From positions 1-22,487 of the forward strand of contig JAYMSP010002787.1 in NCBI GenBank assembly GCA_036897095.1: a DNA stretch of 22,487 nucleotides, written 5' to 3'. Each line of letters opens with the position of its first letter. Positions within the stretch are counted from its first letter, which is position 1. Positions 19,138 through 22,487 of this stretch are shown piece by piece. The position numbers and the translations under genes are program-made. The stretch comes from Plantago elongata. Lineage: Eukaryota; Streptophyta; Magnoliopsida; Lamiales; Plantaginaceae. The notes beneath the pieces are model-generated. The model was not told where the DNA came from and searched no databases. It was given only the letters and a program-made list of their open reading frames with translations.

Positions 19138-20623
19138 CATTGACGATGGGCACGTGTTTCCCTCCTAGTTTTCAATTTTGAATCCTTGGGGATTTTGGCT
19201 TTTGTCTAGCTAATTCCCGAGCCCGAATTGTGAAAGCGTCCGTAGACGGACGGGTAAATTGACACAGATGAACTGTTGGATCGGATGATTGACTGTTTGC
19301 TATGAATAGAATACATACTTGTAGAATTTTTATATAGAGTTATTGAATCATTATACTCATAATATAGTTTTGTCTCAATACATTCGACATTGAAAATTGA
19401 TAGTAGTTAAATTATGATCATGTCTCCTCCTCTAAATAGGTGTGGAAACTTTTTTTCCTTTCAAACTCTATTTCACATTCTATATTGGTTACATGATGAT
19501 AACTGATAAGGATAATTAGTACATGAGTAGATATACACTTAAACTTGCTTCAATTTATGCATACAAATCATTTTTGTGTTGGGAAGACGCGGCCAAATCG
19601 AATAATATCAGATCAATAAGATGTGTCATGTGTGTTATTATTAGTAACCATACTAATTTAAAAAGTTTGTGTAGACTAATTTTTAGTGGGGTTGAGTCAA
19701 GAATAAACTTGACATGATTCGTTAGACTCAGAGCCCCAATAATTGTGGGGCCACGCGTTCACTACTACAGTGAGGATGAAGTGTCAAAAGGACGCTAGCG
19801 AAGAACAACATGAATATGGAAACGATGGGGTTCGGGTCATCATCCCCAGCCATAGATCAAAGGACTCGTGGACAATCAAAAGAAAATCTGATGCATAAGC
19901 ATAACCACAGAGAGTTAGCTCTGCTCTTCTTAAATGTATGTCTTCTATTCATTTATGCTTTTTGTTTCCAGGTTAATGCTATTTTAAGTTATAAATGCTA
20001 ATTTCTTCCTATTTTCTTGTTTCTGGAAACCGGAAAGAAGCAAAACTATTGAAGGAAAATGAAGACTTAGACTGATTCGATTGGAATATGATCATCTCTA
20101 TAAGCAGAATACCTCAGCCTAAGCTCGAAAATCGTTTATCCTTATCATATCTTTACCTGAACCTTACAAACTTAAGGGTTACACAATTTCTTCAAATCGA
20201 AAATGAAAATATATTATATGAATTCACTTATGCAAACAAACAAGGTCAAGAGTAAATTAAACACACAAAAGTACTCCTGAGAATGAACATTACAGTAATA
20301 AAAACAGCAATGGCAGGCACTGTAGATAGCCTCTCCAGCCTTCTTCTTCAACCCATGACAAAATTGGACCGACATTACATATGGACCTGAAAGACCGAGA
20401 AAAATCAATCATACAATGAGAGGTATGTCTTTGACTCCATGTTTTCGATTATTTAACTTGCTGCAGCATTTTGATGTTGCAGGTTGGGAAATATAGGCAA
20501 TGGGAATATCGATCATACCTCTCCAACCTTCTTTCAATCGGATAAATGCAGACACCAATGAATTATAAGTACTCCCATTTCTCTGTGTTTGCGTCTGTGT
20601 CTAGAAAATGGAGATAACTATTT

Positions 20624-20767
20624 TACTTCGTACGTCCAAAATAAGATAGTTCTAAAATGGGAGATAATTATTTTTCATCCAAGTCTATAACTATATTACT
20701 TCTTACGTCCAAAACAAGGTTCCAAAATGGAGATAATTATTTATCACTTCTAAGTCTATTATATAAT
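20624..20767. repeat. 73-bp tandem dimer
   Basis: Copies begin at 20624 and 20697 (TACTTCGTACGTCCAAAATA and TACTTCTTACGTCCAAAACA). Both continue into AAAATGG(G)AGATAATTATTT and AAGTCTAT. A partial third copy (AAAATGGAGATAACTATT) precedes them. The ACGTCCAAAATAAG part loosely recalls Stowaway-type ends, so the unit may derive from MITE ends. Confidence 0.8.
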
Positions 20768-20857
20768 AAGATAAATAATGTAATAATGCTATATAAGTAC
20801 TATATTTACTATTACTAGAGAGTAAGTTTTTTCAAGTTTGGTACCACTCTTTCAAAG

Positions 20858-21338
20858 GAGTTTCTTGTGAAATACACCATCCAGTTTTGTTGTCTCATTT
20901 TGAACTTTCATAGTCATCGTTTTCAATGTCCAAAATTTGTATTTTTAAAGTTTTAATGTCCAAAATTTGTAATATATTTAAAAAAAACTCATACAACATT
21001 TTGAAGAAATTTTGTACTCCGTCTCGTCCTAAGCTTTCCACTTTGACTTTCAACGGTCAAATTTTTTCAATTTTAACTACGAGTTAATCTTAACCCGTAA
21101 ATGTAAAATGTTTAATTATTTTATATAATAAAACTTTGTTGACTAAATTTTCAAATATACCTTCTTTCAATGGATCATTTTGACCCTAATGAATTTCAAA
21201 ATATACATTCTTTCCAACGAGTTTCTTGTGAAATACTCCCTTTGTCTCATTTTTTATTTTCACTCAACGTTTTCAATGTCCAAAATTTATGATTTATTTT
21301 AAAAACTCATATAACAGTTGGAAGAAATTATTTTGTAT
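20858..21338. repeat. Direct duplication, period about 361 bp
   Basis: Copy 1 (about 20858-21015) and copy 2 (about 21219-21338) share GAGTTTCTTGTGAAATAC, TTTGT(TG)TCTCATTTT, CGTTTTCAATGTCCAAAATTT and AACTCATA.AACA.TTGAAGAAAT-like blocks. Copy 1 also repeats TTTT.AATGTCCAAAATTTGT internally. The spacer begins with TACTCCGTCTCGTCC, resembling a Stowaway end. Confidence 0.8.
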
Positions 21339-21679
21339 ATTATGAACATTCTAAAGTGCACATTGGTCATTTCATACGGAAAAAGTTCATTTATCACAAT
21401 GTTTACCCATCTTTTTATATATGTGAATATTGTATATGTTAATGTATAAGACTTTCCACAAAATTTAATTTAATTGCTTTGAAACAAATACATTTTACTT
21501 TTACTACCGACACAACGTGGTGTATTTAGTCATTTACTAATTTAAAAGGAAATACTATCAAGTAGTTAGCGGATCAACTTTTTTTTTTATTCCTCATTTT
21601 AACATCTTTTTTCCTTGCCATATATTATATAATTTAATCTTATTAAAAATTATACTATGATTAATAGTTCTTCGATAAT

Positions 21680-22487
21680 CTAAATTATTAATTTGTAGTG
21701 TATTTTCAACAATAACAATAAATTAAAATTTTGCACGTGAGTATTGCATGGTAATTTTACACTATATATATATATATATATACTATCTTTCCAGTAGCAC
21801 CTTCGTATATTAAGCACTTTAAGAGCCGACAATTCACCAATTACCTTCATAAACTTTTCATCTATATTATGGACCTCCCTAAGAGTCAACTTTACTATTG
21901 AGTCTGGAAACCAGAAGTACGTCTGAGAATTAAAATATTGCATCTTCAAGTTTTCAAGGTGATAGAGACTAGACAGATCAATATCTTCTTCATGTGTATC
22001 GCGTAAATCCAATCCTAACTCTTTAATGTTTGGAATTTTTTCTATCAAATTTGCCACAGGATTAGATGTCTCCTTTTCTTTTACGCCAACGAAAGAGAGA
22101 GTCTCTAGTTTTTCCATAGTAGAATTCAATATAACCCACCCACATGCATTTACATACGAATATCCAATTTTGACATGTTTGAGTTTTTCCAATTTCCATA
22201 TCTCATCAGGTATTGACATATATCGGATGTTTGTTGCAACCCTAAAGATTAATGTTTCCAGATTCCATAATCTGGAAACATCTGAAGGTAGTTTGTTGCA
22301 ACCGAGAGATAAATATCGGATGTTGACAAGTTGAACAAGTTTCTCTTCTGGAAATTCCCGTAAACGAATTGCAGATGCATCTAGCACTCGAACTAATTTT
22401 GATGTGTAGAGCAACTTAGATACAACACCATACTTCTCCTTTTCCTTGTCAAGAATCACCCGGCGCAAACTTTGAGCTTCTATATCT
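21680..22487 (-). CDS. NLR disease-resistance protein, leucine-rich-repeat part (5' end beyond right edge)
   Basis: The frame is open from the right edge, so the N-terminal and NB-ARC parts lie outside the window. It contains LRR units: LVRVLDAS...FPEEKLVQLVNIRYLSL, LPSDVSRLWNLETLIF, IPDEIWKLEKLKHVKI, MEKLETLSFVG, IPNIKELGLDL, LYHLENLKM, VKLTLREV and GELSALKVLNI. The VRVLD...LVNIRYLSL...LWNLETLI spacing resembles the R1-type late-blight-resistance group of coiled-coil NLRs (established family). Such proteins detect pathogen effectors in the cytosol. After RCYWKDS the frame enters a TA microsatellite and then unrelated AT-rich sequence to a stop at 21680. The last 30 or so residues are therefore doubtful: either an intron starts at GT 21783-21782 or the gene is truncated there. 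Confidence 0.85.
   Translation of the reverse strand, partial: DIEAQSLRRVILDKEKEKYGVVSKLLYTSKLVRVLDASAIRLREFPEEKLVQLVNIRYLSLGCNKLPSDVSRLWNLETLIFRVATNIRYMSIPDEIWKLEKLKHVKIGYSYVNACGWVILNSTMEKLETLSFVGVKEKETSNPVANLIEKIPNIKELGLDLRDTHEEDIDLSSLYHLENLKMQYFNSQTYFWFPDSIVKLTLREVHNIDEKFMKVIGELSALKVLNIRRCYWKDSIYIYIYSVKLPCNTHVQNFNLLLLLKIHYKLII
21763..21782. repeat. (TA)10 microsatellite at the end of the NLR frame
   Basis: Twenty bases of uninterrupted TA. On the gene's strand it directly follows a potential GT donor, exactly where similarity to LRR sequence stops. Confidence 0.95.

Larger units (their letters stand above)
18979..21679. other. CDKB1 upstream region and repeat-rich intergenic DNA
   Basis: The left part (18979-19260) is the CDKB1 leader and promoter on the minus strand, with a pyrimidine-rich leader. 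It includes a perfect short palindrome, CGTCCGT-AG-ACGGACG, at 19237-19252. The middle holds no gene I can support. The right part (20620-21340) is built of direct duplications, listed separately. Confidence 0.65.

Noticed and set aside
19810..20001. Plus-strand 63-codon frame with a hydrophobic C-terminal half
   Set aside because: No promoter, homology or conserved composition; the hydrophobic end is explained by T-rich sequence.
20214..20386. Minus-strand exon-like frame (GPYVMSVQFCHGLKKKAGEA...) after a CTTTCAG acceptor
   Set aside because: One possible acceptor is the only support. It is cysteine- and phenylalanine-rich with no recognisable domain, start or partner exon, so it is not annotated.
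1..22487. CRISPR arrays, tRNA or rRNA genes, bacterial-type operons or viral genes
   Set aside because: I looked for these on both strands. No repeat-spacer pattern, tRNA arms, rRNA-like stretches or viral proteins were seen; the direct repeats present are simple tandem duplications.

Overview
This is nuclear DNA from a flowering plant. The genes carry GT-AG introns, the intergenic DNA is AT-rich and full of small decayed repeats, and the proteins are plant families: PILS auxin carrier, MAKR-type receptor-kinase regulator, LEA_2/NHL protein, B-type cyclin-dependent kinase and an R1-like NLR. The R1-like leucine-rich repeats suggest an asterid eudicot (Solanales/Lamiales side). That placement is inference and the species cannot be read from the sequence.

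Layout. Positions 45-1830 (minus): first four coding exons of a PIN-LIKES gene that runs off the left edge. 1831-4547: AT-rich intergenic DNA with an ATT microsatellite. 4606-4971 (plus): an unrecognised 121-aa protein with a C-terminal membrane anchor and a TATA box. 5231-6621 (minus): a two-exon gene rebuilt here by splicing, encoding a 272-aa MAKR/BKI1-like protein. 6622-9000: intergenic with degraded repeats. 9728-10426 (plus), with a leader intron at 9161-9707: an intronless-CDS 232-aa protein with two RxLxF cyclin-docking motifs and many SP/TP sites. Its 3' flank is a tandem duplication of about 500 bp. 12504-13136 (minus): LEA_2/NHL protein. 13700-16400: a repeat island with a palindromic MITE, a large foldback element with a Stowaway-type MITE inserted in one arm, a second copy of a dispersed repeat, a 47-bp dimer and two exon-like remnants. 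17683-18978 (minus): complete three-exon CDKB1 gene (PPTALRE). 20620-21340: tandemly duplicated AT-rich DNA. 21680-22487 (minus): LRR part of an NLR, entering from the right edge and ending in a TA microsatellite.

How the genes relate. No operon-like or co-regulated cluster is visible. The genes are independent and on both strands. CDKB1 and the RxLxF/SP-TP protein could both act in cell-cycle control, but 7 kb and other loci separate them, so the pairing may be chance. The strongest unusual signals are structural. At least five local tandem duplications lie in introns, UTR-like flanks or intergenic DNA; one of them copied the CDKB1 intron-1 splice-donor region. A nested transposon also shows its exact TA target site. 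I see no convincing new multi-gene system; the best candidates for novelty are the putative cyclin-binding protein and the small tail-anchored protein.
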